Shown here: positions 1 to 8,942 of the stretch, in pieces | Numbering within the stretch: position 1 is the first letter of the stretch | How the letters are laid out: each line of letters begins with the position of its first letter | NCBI RefSeq assembly: GCF_010727125.1 | Contig: NZ_AP022564.1 | Coordinates: forward strand, 1,984,001-2,048,000 | Origin: Mycolicibacter terrae | GTDB taxonomy: Bacteria; Actinomycetota; Actinomycetes; Mycobacteriales; Mycobacteriaceae | Direction: 5' to 3' | DNA length: 64,000 nt | The notes under the pieces: model-generated | Databases searched by the model: none | Told to the model about the DNA's origin: nothing | Seen by the model: only the letters and a program-made list of their open reading frames with translations | Made by a program: the position numbers and the translations under genes

Positions 1-347
1 GTCTGCAGGCGGACCCGGAAGCGGGCCTGGCTCTCCGCCGAGGACAACGCCTCGTCGTCACGCAACGCCTGCCGGACCTCGTCGTAACCCGGGATGATCC
101 AGATGCCGCGCTTGCGGCTGTACCAGACTTTCGGGCCGGTCAACAGCGTGCGATATCCCGGATAGGGGTCGTGCATCGTCGCGCGAGCGAACGGGTCGAA
201 GTCGGTCAGCGGGGCGGTCTCGCGGCCGGTGAGCGCGTACCGGTAGGCGGTCGCCCGGTCACGGGCCACCCCGACCAATCCGTCGATGCCGATCTTGAGC
301 AGGCTGGCGCGAAAACGAAGCCGACGCGTCAGTTCACTCTGGTCCAT
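1..347 (-). CDS. cytochrome P450, N-terminal part (runs off the left edge)
   Basis: Reading the minus strand from ATG at 347 gives 115 codons that stay open to the window edge. After a short helical N-terminus the protein has FDPFARATMHDPYPGYRTLL, then WYSRKRGIWIIPGYDEVRQA and DDEALSSAESQARFR. This is the normal order at the start of a soluble actinobacterial P450: the DPYPxYRxL helix, the first beta strands with GxWxxxxYDEV, and the SS of the B region. The haem-binding Cys loop lies outside the window, so substrate class cannot be judged. It is co-directional with the methyltransferase and AurF-like gene upstream, but a strong terminator hairpin (468-509) lies between, so it probably has its own promoter. 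Family assignment is fairly sure; function is open. Confidence 0.8.
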   Translation of the reverse strand, partial: MDQSELTRRLRFRASLLKIGIDGLVGVARDRATAYRYALTGRETAPLTDFDPFARATMHDPYPGYRTLLTGPKVWYSRKRGIWIIPGYDEVRQALRDDEALSSAESQARFRVRLQ

Positions 348-456
348 CTGGCAAGCCCCTCGTCACGATCGTCAGGTTTTTCAGCGCGATTGGCCCGCGA
401 TGGGGCACCGCCGCCACCCTAACCCGGTTCCCGTTGCCGGTTGTAGGCCCGTCCGT

Positions 457-509
457 CGCAGAAAAGAATCGCCGGAGCGGGGGACATGGTCCCGGCCCGC
501 TCCGGCGAT
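457..509 (-). terminator. intrinsic terminator after the methyltransferase gene
   Basis: Two perfectly complementary 14-base arms lie at 468-481 (ATCGCCGGAGCGGG) and 496-509 (CCCGCTCCGGCGAT), with a 14-base loop. On the minus strand the hairpin is followed at once by TTCTTTTCT, a U-rich tail rare in such GC-rich DNA. It starts 19 bases past the methyltransferase stop codon, so it should end the AurF-like/methyltransferase transcript before the P450 gene. Confidence 0.8.
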
Positions 510-527
510 CCGAATGCTTCGGTGCGC

Positions 528-1361
528 TTAGTCCTTGACGAGGTCGAAGATCCGGTAGGTGATCTCGCCGCGGTCCAGATCGCGGTAGAACAGCGACCCC
601 TCGACCACGGCGAACTCCCGGGCGAAGCGCCGCAGGAAGAACGGCATCCGCTCGTTGATCAGATCGTTGGAGCGCGGCGAGTTCGCCGCCAGTCCGCGAA
701 CGACCTCCCGGCTGATGTCGCGCTCGTTGACCAGCCGCAGCGGCGGGGTGGCCAGCGTCTGCTGCCAGGACTCGATGTCCTCTTTGGCGCGGAAATCGGT
801 GTGCAGAAAATGTCCGCCCGGACGCAGCACCCGTCCCACCTCACGAACGAACTGCGCGAAGTCGGGGTAGATGTGGGAGGCCTCGACGTTGACCACCGCG
901 TCGAAGGAATTGTCGGGGAACGGCAGGTTCAGTGCGTCACCCTGCACGAAATCCAGCCCCGGCACCTGGTGGCGCTTCTGGCAGAAGGCGACGCCGTCGG
1001 GGTTGAAGTCCAGGCCGGTGTAGGAGGCCGGCTTGAGGGTCCGCGCAATGAAGGACGCGCCGCCGCCGTGGCCGGAGCTGACCTCCAGCACCTTCTTGCC
1101 CGTCAGGTCGATCTGGCTGGCGGTCTGGTGGTAGAGCTGGATCGAGTAGCGGTCGGTTTCGTCAGCCGCCTCGAGCTTGAGGCCCAGCGGCGGGTCCTCC
1201 TCGTAACCCCAGTTGAGGAAGACGACGTCGTCGTGCCCCATCCGCCGGGTCATGAACGGGTACCAGTATTTGAAGGCCTTCTTGTACAACGGCATCGCAG
1301 AGATCCGGTAGACCAGATCGGCGCCGACTTTTTCCAAGGTCTGAGATGGGGAACGCACCAT
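528..1361 (-). CDS. SAM-dependent methyltransferase, phthiotriol/fatty-acid O-methyltransferase type
   Basis: A 277-residue class I methyltransferase. The SAM-binding motif VLEVSSGHGGGASF is followed by the acidic strand-2 end YTGLDFNP, motif GLDFVQGDALNLPF, and the post-motif VLRPGGHFLHTDFR. The N-terminal segment FKYWYPFMTRR...VVFLNWGYEEDPP strongly resembles mycobacterial enzymes that methylate phthiotriol/phenolphthiotriol lipids (Rv2952 type) and the glycopeptidolipid fatty-acid methyltransferases; that likeness is from memory. The frame is open upstream to 1442, but that would overlap the AurF-like gene by 50 bases. ATG at 1361 lies 31 bases past that gene's stop and begins the conserved part. 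It probably forms a two-gene unit with the AurF-like gene. The exact lipid substrate is unknown. Confidence 0.85.
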   Translation of the reverse strand: MVRSPSQTLEKVGADLVYRISAMPLYKKAFKYWYPFMTRRMGHDDVVFLNWGYEEDPPLGLKLEAADETDRYSIQLYHQTASQIDLTGKKVLEVSSGHGGGASFIARTLKPASYTGLDFNPDGVAFCQKRHQVPGLDFVQGDALNLPFPDNSFDAVVNVEASHIYPDFAQFVREVGRVLRPGGHFLHTDFRAKEDIESWQQTLATPPLRLVNERDISREVVRGLAANSPRSNDLINERMPFFLRRFAREFAVVEGSLFYRDLDRGEITYRIFDLVKD

Positions 1362-1392
1362 ACCGAAAGTATGGCACAGCTCAGGAGGTGCT

Positions 1393-2478
1393 TTAGACCC
1401 CGGTAACCTGCACCGGCACCTGTGCGCGCTGCGGTTCGCCACGGTAGCGAGACGGGGCGCCGTCGATCTTGCAGATGCGCCACATCAGGCGTCCGGCGGG
1501 TGTCATCAGGCCGATGTCGCCGCAGAGCATCCGGATGTCGGCGAAGGTGTCCTGCAGTTCCTGCCGGGCCTCGGGCGAGCCGGAGAGCAACTGCTTGCGC
1601 ACCGAACGCGGCACCTCGAACTGCCGGAAGAAGCTGCGCGGCGGCACCACCATCGGCTTGGCCAGCAGTCGCATCACCAACGGCACGTACAACGACATCC
1701 ACCACCGGTTGATCCGCCACACCGTCGGGACGCGTTTACGCAGGTATGCATCGGCGAACGAGATGTGGCGGGCCTCTTCGGCGATGTGGATGGCCATCAC
1801 CTTCTCCACCACCGGGTGCCCGGAGCCGGCCTCGCGCAGTGCATTGGTCTGCAGCACGTCGACCGGCACCTCGCCGGCCAGGACGCCGAAGAAGAACACG
1901 TTGGGGAACGGCCCCGCGTACAGCGGCATCAGCGGGGACAGCCAGCGCATCCACCACTGCATCCCCGGAACGTCGAACCCGATGCGGTTCACCAGCTCCT
2001 GGAACATCAGGACGTGGTTGCACTCCTCGACGGACTCGTGCATGCAGTAGCGGTGTTCGGGAGAGCCGTTGGGCACCCGGGACGCGTATTGGACAAGACC
2101 CCGGATCAGCATGCTCTCGAATTGCAGGGTGACCTTGGCGATGTTGGCCTGTCGCCACATCCCGATCGCGATCTGCTTGTTCAGTGGTTGGCTGCGATAC
2201 CAGTCGGTGCGTCCCAGCTGTTCGTCCTTGAGCACCCAGCGCGGGTCATCGGCAGTAATGGCGTATTCGGGTGCGTCCCAGTCAATGTCGGTGAACGGAT
2301 CGAAGTGGCGCCGTACCGAGCTCGCCGACAGACTTGCCAGCGTCGCCGTGTACTGGGCATCGTCGGTGACATCCATGTTGCGGCGGTACCGGGCAATGGC
2401 GCGAACGACGGTGGCGAATACCAAGCCGGCGATCAACAGGCTGCCCACCAGCCCGAAGATGTCGATCCAGATCGGCAT
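1393..2478 (-). CDS. AurF-like diiron oxygenase with N-terminal membrane anchor
   Basis: A 361-residue protein. Residues about 7-27 form one hydrophobic helix (FGLVGSLLIAGLVFATVV) followed by arginines, so the catalytic domain probably sits on the inner membrane. The rest matches the AurF (p-aminobenzoate N-oxygenase) diiron family: helix-borne ligand motifs ESVEECNHVLMFQE near residue 150 and HIAEEARHISFAD near 230, each with the Glu-(x2)-His pattern of carboxylate-bridged diiron enzymes. AurF itself oxidises an aryl amine to nitro; mycobacterial homologues have no settled substrate. Next to a lipid-type methyltransferase, a P450, a Baeyer-Villiger-like flavoprotein and an MmpL pump, a role in oxidative tailoring of an exported metabolite is a reasonable inference. 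The start at 2478 is preceded by GGGAGAG. Confidence 0.8.
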   Translation of the reverse strand: MPIWIDIFGLVGSLLIAGLVFATVVRAIARYRRNMDVTDDAQYTATLASLSASSVRRHFDPFTDIDWDAPEYAITADDPRWVLKDEQLGRTDWYRSQPLNKQIAIGMWRQANIAKVTLQFESMLIRGLVQYASRVPNGSPEHRYCMHESVEECNHVLMFQELVNRIGFDVPGMQWWMRWLSPLMPLYAGPFPNVFFFGVLAGEVPVDVLQTNALREAGSGHPVVEKVMAIHIAEEARHISFADAYLRKRVPTVWRINRWWMSLYVPLVMRLLAKPMVVPPRSFFRQFEVPRSVRKQLLSGSPEARQELQDTFADIRMLCGDIGLMTPAGRLMWRICKIDGAPSRYRGEPQRAQVPVQVTGV

Positions 2479-2708
2479 TTTCGATACTCTCCCGTCGTAG
2501 CGCTGCGCGCTGAGAAACCCGCGGCTGGCCCGAAGCTTACCGTCGAAATTGGCAGAACACTAAGACCCGTCGCGTTGTTGTGGTGTGATTGCCACCATCT
2601 CGCGACCGCGCGGCGTTCATTACTTTACCTGCGGCCGCCGCCGACCGCAGCCGGATTGACCTGCGCGCACAGCGGCGAGTCGCGGTGTTGCGGTAGCGTG
2701 TTCTCCTT
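2479..2708. promoter_or_regulatory. divergent promoter region between AurF-like gene and monooxygenase
   Basis: This 230-base gap separates two divergent genes and must hold both promoters. On the plus side a TANNNT hexamer (TAGCGT, 2694-2699) lies 9 bases before the monooxygenase ATG, fitting a near-leaderless start. On the minus side GGGAGAG precedes the AurF-like ATG as a ribosome binding site. A relatively AT-rich stretch lies around 2545-2640. No convincing regulator palindrome was found. Confidence 0.4.
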
Positions 2709-4205
2709 ATGGGGACCCAGCAGGACCAGCACTACGAGGCCGTCATCGTGGGCGCGGGCTTCGGTGGAATCGGCGCGGCGATCCAACTCAATCGGCTGGG
2801 CTACCAGAACATCCTGATCGTCGACCGCGAGGACGGCCTCGGCGGAACGTGGCGGGTCAACCACTATCCGGGACTGTCCGTCGACCAGCCCTCGACCACC
2901 TATTCCTATTGGTTCGAGCCCAACCCGTACTGGTCGCGGCTGTTCGCACCGGGCCATGAGGTCCAGGCTTACGCCGAGCACGTCGCGGACAAGTACGACG
3001 TACGCCGCTTCATGCGCTTCAACACCTGCGTCGACGGCGCCCAGTGGGACGAGGAAGCCAAAGTGTGGCGGGTGGGTCTGGCCGGCGGCGAGACCGTGAC
3101 CGCGCAGTTCCTCATCGTGGCCACCGGCTTCCTGTGCCAGCCGAAGACCCCGGACATCCCCGGCATCGAGACGTTCGCCGGGCGCGTCATCCACACCGCG
3201 GCCTGGGATCACGAGTACTCCCTGACCGGGCGCCGCGCGGCGATCATCGGAACCGGCTCCACCGGGATCCAGGTCATCCCCGAGCTGGCCAAAGAGGTCG
3301 CCGAGCTGACGGTCTACCAGCGCACCCCGATCCTGGTGACACCCAAGTCCGACGTGGTGTTCCCGCCGGTGGTGCAGCGGATGTTCGCCCGGGTGCCGTT
3401 CACCCAGCGCATCGTGCGGTGGATCACCGACAATGTCACGGACTTCATGATGGTCCTGACCATGTGGCGCTACCGGCGGTTCAAGTTTCTGAACAAGGCG
3501 ATGGCGGGCCAATCAGCCCTGCATCGGCTGCTGTCGGTGCGTGACCGCGAGCTGGCCCGCAAGATGCGCCCCGATTTCGACTTCGGCTGCAAACGCCCGT
3601 CGATCTCCAATGACTACTACCCGACGTTCACAAAGCCGCACGTGCACCTGGAGACCGCAGGCATCGAGCGGATCGAACCGGACGGCATCGTGTCCGCCGG
3701 CGGCACCAAGCGCGAGATCGACACCCTGGTGCTGGCGACGGGCTTCGACGTCTGGGAGGGCAACCTGCCGGCGATCGAGGTGGTCGGTCGTGGCGGTCGC
3801 AACCTGGGTAAGTGGTGGAGGGAGACCTGCTTCCAGGCCTACCAGGGCATGACGGCGCCCCAGTTCCCGAACTTCATCAATATGGCCAGCCCGTTCGCCT
3901 GGGTGGGTCTGTCCTGGTTCAACACCGTGGAGTACCAGATGCGCCACATGAACCGGTTGTTCGGCGAGCTGCAGCGGCGCCAAGCGCGCACCTTCGAGGT
4001 CACCGAAGAGGCCAACACCGCGTTCTACGAGCGGATGATGGGCCTGCTGGACAGCTCGGTGTTCCACCTGGGCAACTGCGCGACGTCGAATTCCTACTGG
4101 TTCAACCACAACACCGGGGAGGCGCCGCTCTTCCGGCCGACCTCGGTACGCACCGCGGTCAAGGAGCAGGATCACTTCCCGCTGTCGGACTACTTAATCG
4201 GGTAG
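2709..4205 (+). CDS. flavin-binding monooxygenase, Baeyer-Villiger type
   Basis: A 498-residue FAD/NADPH monooxygenase. The FAD-binding motif VGAGFGGIG lies at residues 14-22, then GLGGTWRVNHYPG and the class fingerprint FAGRVIHTAAWDH near residue 156, which fits FxGxxxHxxxW(P/D) of Baeyer-Villiger enzymes. The NADPH Rossmann motif IIGTGSTGIQVIPELA follows, and late in the chain VLATGFDVW. Such enzymes insert oxygen next to a ketone or oxidise heteroatoms. Mycobacterial relatives include MymA (Rv3083) and ethionamide-activating EtaA; the substrate here cannot be predicted. ATG at 2709 is the only sensible start, just before the FAD strand. The MmpL gene follows within 75 bases on the same strand, so the two are probably co-transcribed. 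Confidence 0.88.
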   Translation: MGTQQDQHYEAVIVGAGFGGIGAAIQLNRLGYQNILIVDREDGLGGTWRVNHYPGLSVDQPSTTYSYWFEPNPYWSRLFAPGHEVQAYAEHVADKYDVRRFMRFNTCVDGAQWDEEAKVWRVGLAGGETVTAQFLIVATGFLCQPKTPDIPGIETFAGRVIHTAAWDHEYSLTGRRAAIIGTGSTGIQVIPELAKEVAELTVYQRTPILVTPKSDVVFPPVVQRMFARVPFTQRIVRWITDNVTDFMMVLTMWRYRRFKFLNKAMAGQSALHRLLSVRDRELARKMRPDFDFGCKRPSISNDYYPTFTKPHVHLETAGIERIEPDGIVSAGGTKREIDTLVLATGFDVWEGNLPAIEVVGRGGRNLGKWWRETCFQAYQGMTAPQFPNFINMASPFAWVGLSWFNTVEYQMRHMNRLFGELQRRQARTFEVTEEANTAFYERMMGLLDSSVFHLGNCATSNSYWFNHNTGEAPLFRPTSVRTAVKEQDHFPLSDYLIG

Positions 4206-4280
4206 CTTCGGCTGCCGCGGTCCTGAACTGGGGTTACAGTGATCGCTTGGGGGAAATCGTCTGGTGAGGGGCCTGGGAAA

Positions 4281-7200
4281 GTGACGAAAACGCACCACTT
4301 GAGCCTTAGCCGGCTGTCCGCAGCAGGATTGGTTCGCAGGTTTGCGCTGCCGATCATTCTCGGCTGGGTGGCGGTCACGCTTCTGGTGAGCCTCGCCGTG
4401 CCACCGCTGGAGCAGGTCGCCAAGGAACATCCGGTGTCATTGAGCGCCAAGGATGCGCCGTCCATTCAGGCGATGGCGCGGCTGGGACACGACTTCGCCG
4501 AGTCGGACACCGACAGCGCGGCGATGATCGTCATCGAGGGTGACGAGCCCCTCGGCGACGCCGCGCACCACTACTACAACGAGCTGATCGCTCAGCTCAA
4601 CGCGGACACCAAGCACATTCAGCACATCCAGGACTTCTGGGGGGATCCGCTCACCGCGGGCGGGGCCCAGAGCCCCGACGGCAAGGCGGCGCTGGTCCAG
4701 CTGAACCTCGCCGGCAACCAGGGCGAGGCGCTGGCCAACGATTCCGTCGAGGCGGTCCGCGACATCGTGCACCGCACACCCGCACCGCCGGGCGTGCGGG
4801 CCTACGTCACCGGCCCCGCACCGATGGTCACCGACATGAACACCAGCGGTGACCGCGCGGTGCTGAAGATCCTGGTGGCCACCGTGTCGGTGATCTCGCT
4901 GATGCTGTTGCTGCTTTACCGCTCGTTCAGCACGGTCGCACTGCTGCTGGCGGTCGTCGGTGTCGAGCTGGCGGCGGCCCGCGGCGTGGTCGCCTTCCTG
5001 GGCCACAACGGGTGGATCGGACTGTCCACCTTCGCGATCAACATCCTGGTGACGTTGGCGATCGCCGCCGGCACCGACTACGGCATCTTCTTCATCGGCC
5101 GGTATCACGAGGCCCGGCACGCCGGCGAGGACCCGGAGACGGCCTACTTCACCACCTACCGCGGAGTCGCCCATGTGGTGCTGGCATCCGGACTGACCAT
5201 CGCCGGCGCCACGTTCTGCCTGAGCTTCACCCGGCTGCCGGTCTTTCAGACGATGGGTATCCCGTGCGCGGTGGGCATGCTGGTCGCCGTGGCGATCGCG
5301 CTGACGCTGGTCCCGGCGGTGCTGGCCGTCGCCACGCGCTTCGGCCTGCTCGAACCGCGGCGCAAGATGTCCGATCGCGGCTGGCGCAAGGTGGGTACGG
5401 CGATCGTGCGCTGGCCCGGGCCGATCTTCGTGGCCGCCAGCTCGATCGCGCTCATCGGTCTGCTGGCGCTGCCCGGCTACCAGGTCAGCTACAAGGACCC
5501 GTCGTTCATCCCGAAGGACACCCCGGCCAACCTGGGCTGGGCGGCCGCGTCGCGCCACTTCCCGGAATCGCGGCTGCTGCCGGAGGTGCTGCTGATCGAA
5601 TCCGATCACGACATGCGCAACTCGGCGGACTTCCTGGTGCTCAACAAGGTGGCCAAGAGCGTCTTCGCCGTCGAGGGCGTCGCCCTGGTGCAAGGCGTGA
5701 CCCGGCCCGAGGGCACCCCGCTGGGGCACACCTCGATCCCGTTCCTGCTCAGCATGCAAAGCGCCGGGCAGCTGCAGAACCTCGACTTCATGAAGAACCG
5801 GGTCTCCGACATGCGCAAGCAGGCCGATGATCTCGAGGGCACCATCGCGTCGCTGCAACGGATGTACGGGCTCATGCAGCAACTGGGCACCAATACCCAT
5901 GAGGCGACCGGCGTTTCGCACGAGGCCATGGATCTGGCCCAGCAGATGCGCAGCCACATGGCCGATTTCAACCAGAACTCCAAATTGCTGCGCGAAACGG
6001 TCGACACGAACGACTGCCGCGGGGACCCAACCTGCCTGTCACTGCGGTCGGCGTACGCCTCGATGGACGGCGCCACCCAGCTCACCGACAAACTCAACGA
6101 GTTGGCGCCGGTGATGAGCAACGTCGACGTGGTGACGCCGCAGTTGTTGGAGATGATGCCGGCGCAGATCGCGGCGCTGCGCAGCCTGCAGACCATGATG
6201 CTGACACTGCACAGCACGATGTCCGGGATGATCGCGCAGGTCGAGGAGGTCGGCGGGGATTCGGCCGCGATGGGCCAGGACTTCGACGCGGCCAAGAGCG
6301 ACGACTCGTTCTACCTGCCTCGGGAGGCGTTCGACAACCCGGACTTCAAACGCGTGATCCAGCTGTTCCTCTCACCGGACGGCAACGCGGCGCGCTTCTT
6401 CATCACCCACGACGGCTATCCGGCGACTCCGGAGGGCATGGCGCGGGTGAACATGATCAAGAAGGCGGCCACCGAATCCCTCAAGGGGACACCGCTGTCG
6501 ACGGCCAAGGTCTACGTGGCCGGCACCGCCGCACTCTTCAACGACCTGCAGGGGATCGCCGACTACGACCTGCTGATCGCCGGGATCACTTCGCTGGCAA
6601 TCATTTTCATCATCATGCTGCTGATCACCCGTAGCTTCATCGCCTCGCTGGTCATCGTCGGGACGGTGCTGGCCTCGTTGGGGGCCTCGGTCGGGCTGTC
6701 GGTATTGGTGTGGCAGTACATCTTCGGCATCCACCTGCACTGGCTGGTGATGGTGATGTCGGTGATCATCCTGCTGGCGGTGGGCTGTGACTACAACCTG
6801 CTGTTGGTCGCCCGATTCAAGGAGGAGCTCGGAGCGGGGATCAAGACCGGCATCATCCGGACCATGGGCGGTACCGGCAAGGTCGTCACGGCCGCCGGGT
6901 TGGTGTTTGCCTTCACGATGGCGTCCATGCTGGTCAGCGATCTGCGGGTGGTGGGCCAGGTCGGTACCACGATCGGCCTGGGCCTGCTGTTTGACACCCT
7001 GATCGTGCGCTCGTTCATGATGCCGTCCATGGCTGCGCTGCTGGGCCGGTGGTTCTGGTGGCCGCTGAACGTGCGCGAGCATCCGGCGCGCGCGCCGCAC
7101 GCGGCCGAAGCGGTGGCTGCGGCCGAGGACAACGCCGAGGTTGACGGCGCCGAGAACGACGACGCCGATGATGACGCCGCCAGTGCTGAGACCGCCGACG

Positions 7201-7370
7201 AGGTCGTCTCGGCGGCGGACGAGCCGGCCGAGGAACAAGACCGGATGTTCGAGGACATGGTGGCCACGGCGTTCCCCGAACTGTCCGGCCTGCCCGCAAC
7301 GACCCTCGAGGATCACCCCACCGAGGTGCTGGCCACCGTTCAGCCGCCGGAGGAAGAGTCCGACCGCTGA
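4281..7370 (+). CDS. MmpL-family RND transporter
   Basis: About 1029 residues with the mycobacterial MmpL layout: TM1 ([20 protein letters not shown]), a periplasmic domain containing the conserved [10 protein letters not shown] segment, five helices including [14 protein letters not shown] (the proton-relay Asp-Tyr pair), a second large periplasmic domain with a helical hairpin (about residues 500-640), and a second TM set with [13 protein letters not shown]. It resembles MmpL4-type exporters of glycopeptidolipid/siderophore lipids more than MmpL3. The last roughly 100 residues after [12 protein letters not shown] form an acidic Ala/Asp/Glu-rich cytosolic tail. GTG at 4281 follows purine-rich GAGGGGCCTGGGAAA; an alternative GTG at 4239 lacks a ribosome site. 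No mmpS partner is adjacent. The linked methyltransferase, oxygenases and P450 suggest it exports a tailored lipid. Confidence 0.9.
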   Translation: MTKTHHLSLSRLSAAGLVRRFALPIILGWVAVTLLVSLAVPPLEQVAKEHPVSLSAKDAPSIQAMARLGHDFAESDTDSAAMIVIEGDEPLGDAAHHYYNELIAQLNADTKHIQHIQDFWGDPLTAGGAQSPDGKAALVQLNLAGNQGEALANDSVEAVRDIVHRTPAPPGVRAYVTGPAPMVTDMNTSGDRAVLKILVATVSVISLMLLLLYRSFSTVALLLAVVGVELAAARGVVAFLGHNGWIGLSTFAINILVTLAIAAGTDYGIFFIGRYHEARHAGEDPETAYFTTYRGVAHVVLASGLTIAGATFCLSFTRLPVFQTMGIPCAVGMLVAVAIALTLVPAVLAVATRFGLLEPRRKMSDRGWRKVGTAIVRWPGPIFVAASSIALIGLLALPGYQVSYKDPSFIPKDTPANLGWAAASRHFPESRLLPEVLLIESDHDMRNSADFLVLNKVAKSVFAVEGVALVQGVTRPEGTPLGHTSIPFLLSMQSAGQLQNLDFMKNRVSDMRKQADDLEGTIASLQRMYGLMQQLGTNTHEATGVSHEAMDLAQQMRSHMADFNQNSKLLRETVDTNDCRGDPTCLSLRSAYASMDGATQLTDKLNELAPVMSNVDVVTPQLLEMMPAQIAALRSLQTMMLTLHSTMSGMIAQVEEVGGDSAAMGQDFDAAKSDDSFYLPREAFDNPDFKRVIQLFLSPDGNAARFFITHDGYPATPEGMARVNMIKKAATESLKGTPLSTAKVYVAGTAALFNDLQGIADYDLLIAGITSLAIIFIIMLLITRSFIASLVIVGTVLASLGASVGLSVLVWQYIFGIHLHWLVMVMSVIILLAVGCDYNLLLVARFKEELGAGIKTGIIRTMGGTGKVVTAAGLVFAFTMASMLVSDLRVVGQVGTTIGLGLLFDTLIVRSFMMPSMAALLGRWFWWPLNVREHPARAPHAAEAVAAAEDNAEVDGAENDDADDDAASAETADEVVSAADEPAEEQDRMFEDMVATAFPELSGLPATTLEDHPTEVLATVQPPEEESDR

Positions 7371-7417
7371 TTTTGTGCCGATCGGCTCTGGTCAGCACGC
7401 CGCCCGATGGACTAGCA

Positions 7418-7442
7418 TTTAGACAAGTCCTGATTGTAAAAA
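7418..7442. promoter_or_regulatory. candidate operator before the osmC-hemerythrin unit
   Basis: In an unusually AT-rich patch, TTTAGACAA (7418-7426) and TTGTAAAAA (7434-7442) form an imperfect inverted repeat (7 of 9 positions pair) around a 7-base centre. TACTGG (7444-7449) just after it could serve as a -10 box. The site sits 60 bases before osmC. The regulator is unknown; a peroxide- or iron-sensing Fur/PerR-type protein would suit the genes, but that is inference. Confidence 0.35.
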
Positions 7443-7502
7443 ATACTGGCGTGGGGCGCCGGCTCGGCCTTTGCCGGCCTCGCGGCGGTAGAGGAGGCGG
7501 AG

Positions 7503-7943
7503 ATGAGTATCGCGGATCGGACCGTGCAGACCACCTGGGACGGTCCGCTGGCAACCGGGGCGGGCACCTTGGGTCACGGCAGCAGTGGGGCCCTCGACGG
7601 GCTGCCGGTGACCTGGGCCGCCCGCACCGAACAACCCGGCGGAAAGACCAGCCCGGAAGAGCTTGCCGCCGCCGCGCACTCCTCGTGTTTCGCGATGGCG
7701 TTGTCGCTGAAACTCGGCGAGAACAACACACCCCCGCAGCAGCTCGACGTCACCTCGACGGTCACCCTGGACGAGGTCGACGGACTGCCCACCATCACCA
7801 CGTCCAAGCTGACCGTTCGTGCGAAGGTGGCGGGTCTGGCCGCCGCCGACTTCGCCCAGGTCGTCAGTGCCGCCGCCGCGCTCTGCCCGGTGTCGCGGCT
7901 GTTCGCCGGCGCCGAGATCAGCCTCGACGCCGCGCTGGTCTGA
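7503..7943 (+). CDS. osmC: OsmC-family organic hydroperoxide reductase
   Basis: A 146-residue protein that follows E. coli OsmC along its length: N-terminal TTWDGPLATGAGTLGHGSSG, the Arg-bearing strand WAARTEQPGGKTSPEEL, the peroxidatic cysteine in AAHSSCFAMALSLKLGE (near residue 62), and the resolving cysteine in AAALCPVSRLF (near residue 127). OsmC enzymes are cytosolic thiol peroxidases that reduce organic hydroperoxides. ATG at 7503 is preceded by a strong AGAGGAGG site. Two hemerythrin-like genes follow with gaps of 17 and 19 bases, so the three appear to form one operon for redox or iron stress. A possible operator lies upstream at 7418-7442. Confidence 0.92.
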   Translation: MSIADRTVQTTWDGPLATGAGTLGHGSSGALDGLPVTWAARTEQPGGKTSPEELAAAAHSSCFAMALSLKLGENNTPPQQLDVTSTVTLDEVDGLPTITTSKLTVRAKVAGLAAADFAQVVSAAAALCPVSRLFAGAEISLDAALV

Positions 7944-7960
7944 GGGGAGTGCCCAACATC

Positions 7961-8443
7961 ATGTCCGCCGTAAAGCTCTCGGCCGCACTGGAACGCGAGC
8001 ACCAGGTGATCGACGCCGGAATCGGTGCTTTTGTGGACAAGCTGGAGGCCGGCAGTGTGGACGCCGACGCCCTCCGCGAGACGCTGGCAGCGCTGCGCCG
8101 CCACATCTACCTGGAGGAACAGCTGCTGTTCCCGCCGATCAGCAAGGGCGCCCAGATGATGTCGGTGTTCGGGATGGTCCGCGGTCACGGCGAGATCTGG
8201 CGCACCATGGACGCACTCGACGACCTGATCGCCGCGCCGGCCGATCCAGCCGAACTCGATCCGTTACGGGAAGCCTGCCAACGGCTTTCGGCACTTTTGG
8301 CCGACCACAACAAGGTGGAGGAGCCGGTGATCTACCCGGCCGCCGACACCGGCCTGGCGGCGGAGCAGGCCGCCGAACTGGCCGAGTTCATCGAAGTCGG
8401 TCGGATGCCCGACGGCTGGGTCTGCGCGAAAGCCGCGGTGTGA
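7961..8443 (+). CDS. hemerythrin-like (HHE) protein, first copy
   Basis: A 160-residue all-helical protein with the metal-ligand pattern of HHE-domain proteins: ALEREHQVID (His near residue 12), LRRHIYLEEQLLFP (HxxxE), MVRGHGEIWRTMD (His, Glu) and LADHNKVEEPVIYP (HxxxE). These should bind a non-haem diiron centre; family members sense or handle oxygen, NO, peroxide or iron. The reading frame continues far upstream, but ATG at 7961 follows GAGGGGAG (7942-7949) and begins the domain, so the upstream part is antisense or out-of-frame noise over osmC. The neighbouring gene 20 bases downstream is a clear paralogue. Confidence 0.85.
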   Translation: MSAVKLSAALEREHQVIDAGIGAFVDKLEAGSVDADALRETLAALRRHIYLEEQLLFPPISKGAQMMSVFGMVRGHGEIWRTMDALDDLIAAPADPAELDPLREACQRLSALLADHNKVEEPVIYPAADTGLAAEQAAELAEFIEVGRMPDGWVCAKAAV

Positions 8444-8462
8444 GTGGGATTGGAGAACGACT

Positions 8463-8942
8463 GTGTCCGTGGATAAGCCAGACACATCCCCGTCGGCGGC
8501 GCTGGAACGTGAACATCAAGAGCTCGACGCCCGCCTCGAGGGAGTTCTGTCCGGGCTGATCGGCGGACGGGTGGACGTCGACGCGCTGAATGCCGCTCTG
8601 GACGGGCTGCGCCGACACATCTACCTCGAGGAACGGATCCTGTTCCCGCCGATCCGGCACGCGGGTATGGCGATGCCGATCGCGGTGATGATGACCGAGC
8701 ACGGCGAGATCTGGCGCACCATGGACGCGTTGGCCGGACTGGTGGCCGGCGGCGACACCGAGCGAATGGGAGCGATCTGCCGGTTGCTGCTCGACCAGCT
8801 CGCCGTGCACAACTCCAAAGAGGAGCAGGTCATCTACCGCGCGGCCGACACCGGGCTGGATCCGGATCAGGCTGAGGAGCTGACCGACTTCATCGAGACC
8901 GGGCTGATGCCCGACTGCTGGGAGTGCCTGGAGGCGCGCTAG
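8463..8942 (+). CDS. hemerythrin-like (HHE) protein, second copy
   Basis: A 159-residue paralogue of the preceding gene. Shared blocks are SAALEREHQ, LRRHIYLEE..LFPPI, HGEIWRTMDAL, and EEQVIYRAADTGLDPDQAEEL near the C-terminus, so all the presumed iron ligands are kept. The start is GTG at 8463 (ATTGGAGAACGACT upstream gives GGAG). The tandem copy suggests either a heteromer or two proteins tuned to different signals; the sequence does not decide. Its stop overlaps the end of the convergent PE-PPE hydrolase gene by 4 bases. Confidence 0.85.
   Translation: MSVDKPDTSPSAALEREHQELDARLEGVLSGLIGGRVDVDALNAALDGLRRHIYLEERILFPPIRHAGMAMPIAVMMTEHGEIWRTMDALAGLVAGGDTERMGAICRLLLDQLAVHNSKEEQVIYRAADTGLDPDQAEELTDFIETGLMPDCWECLEAR

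Noticed and set aside
4437..5957. Long minus-strand frame opposite the MmpL gene
   Set aside because: Antisense shadow; composition (Arg, His, Gln, Asp rich) is not that of a folded protein and the sense strand is an unmistakable MmpL.
7373..7960. Upstream extension of the first hemerythrin gene across osmC
   Set aside because: The extension is out of frame with osmC and Arg/Gly-rich; ATG 7961 with GAGGGGAG gives a normal HHE protein.
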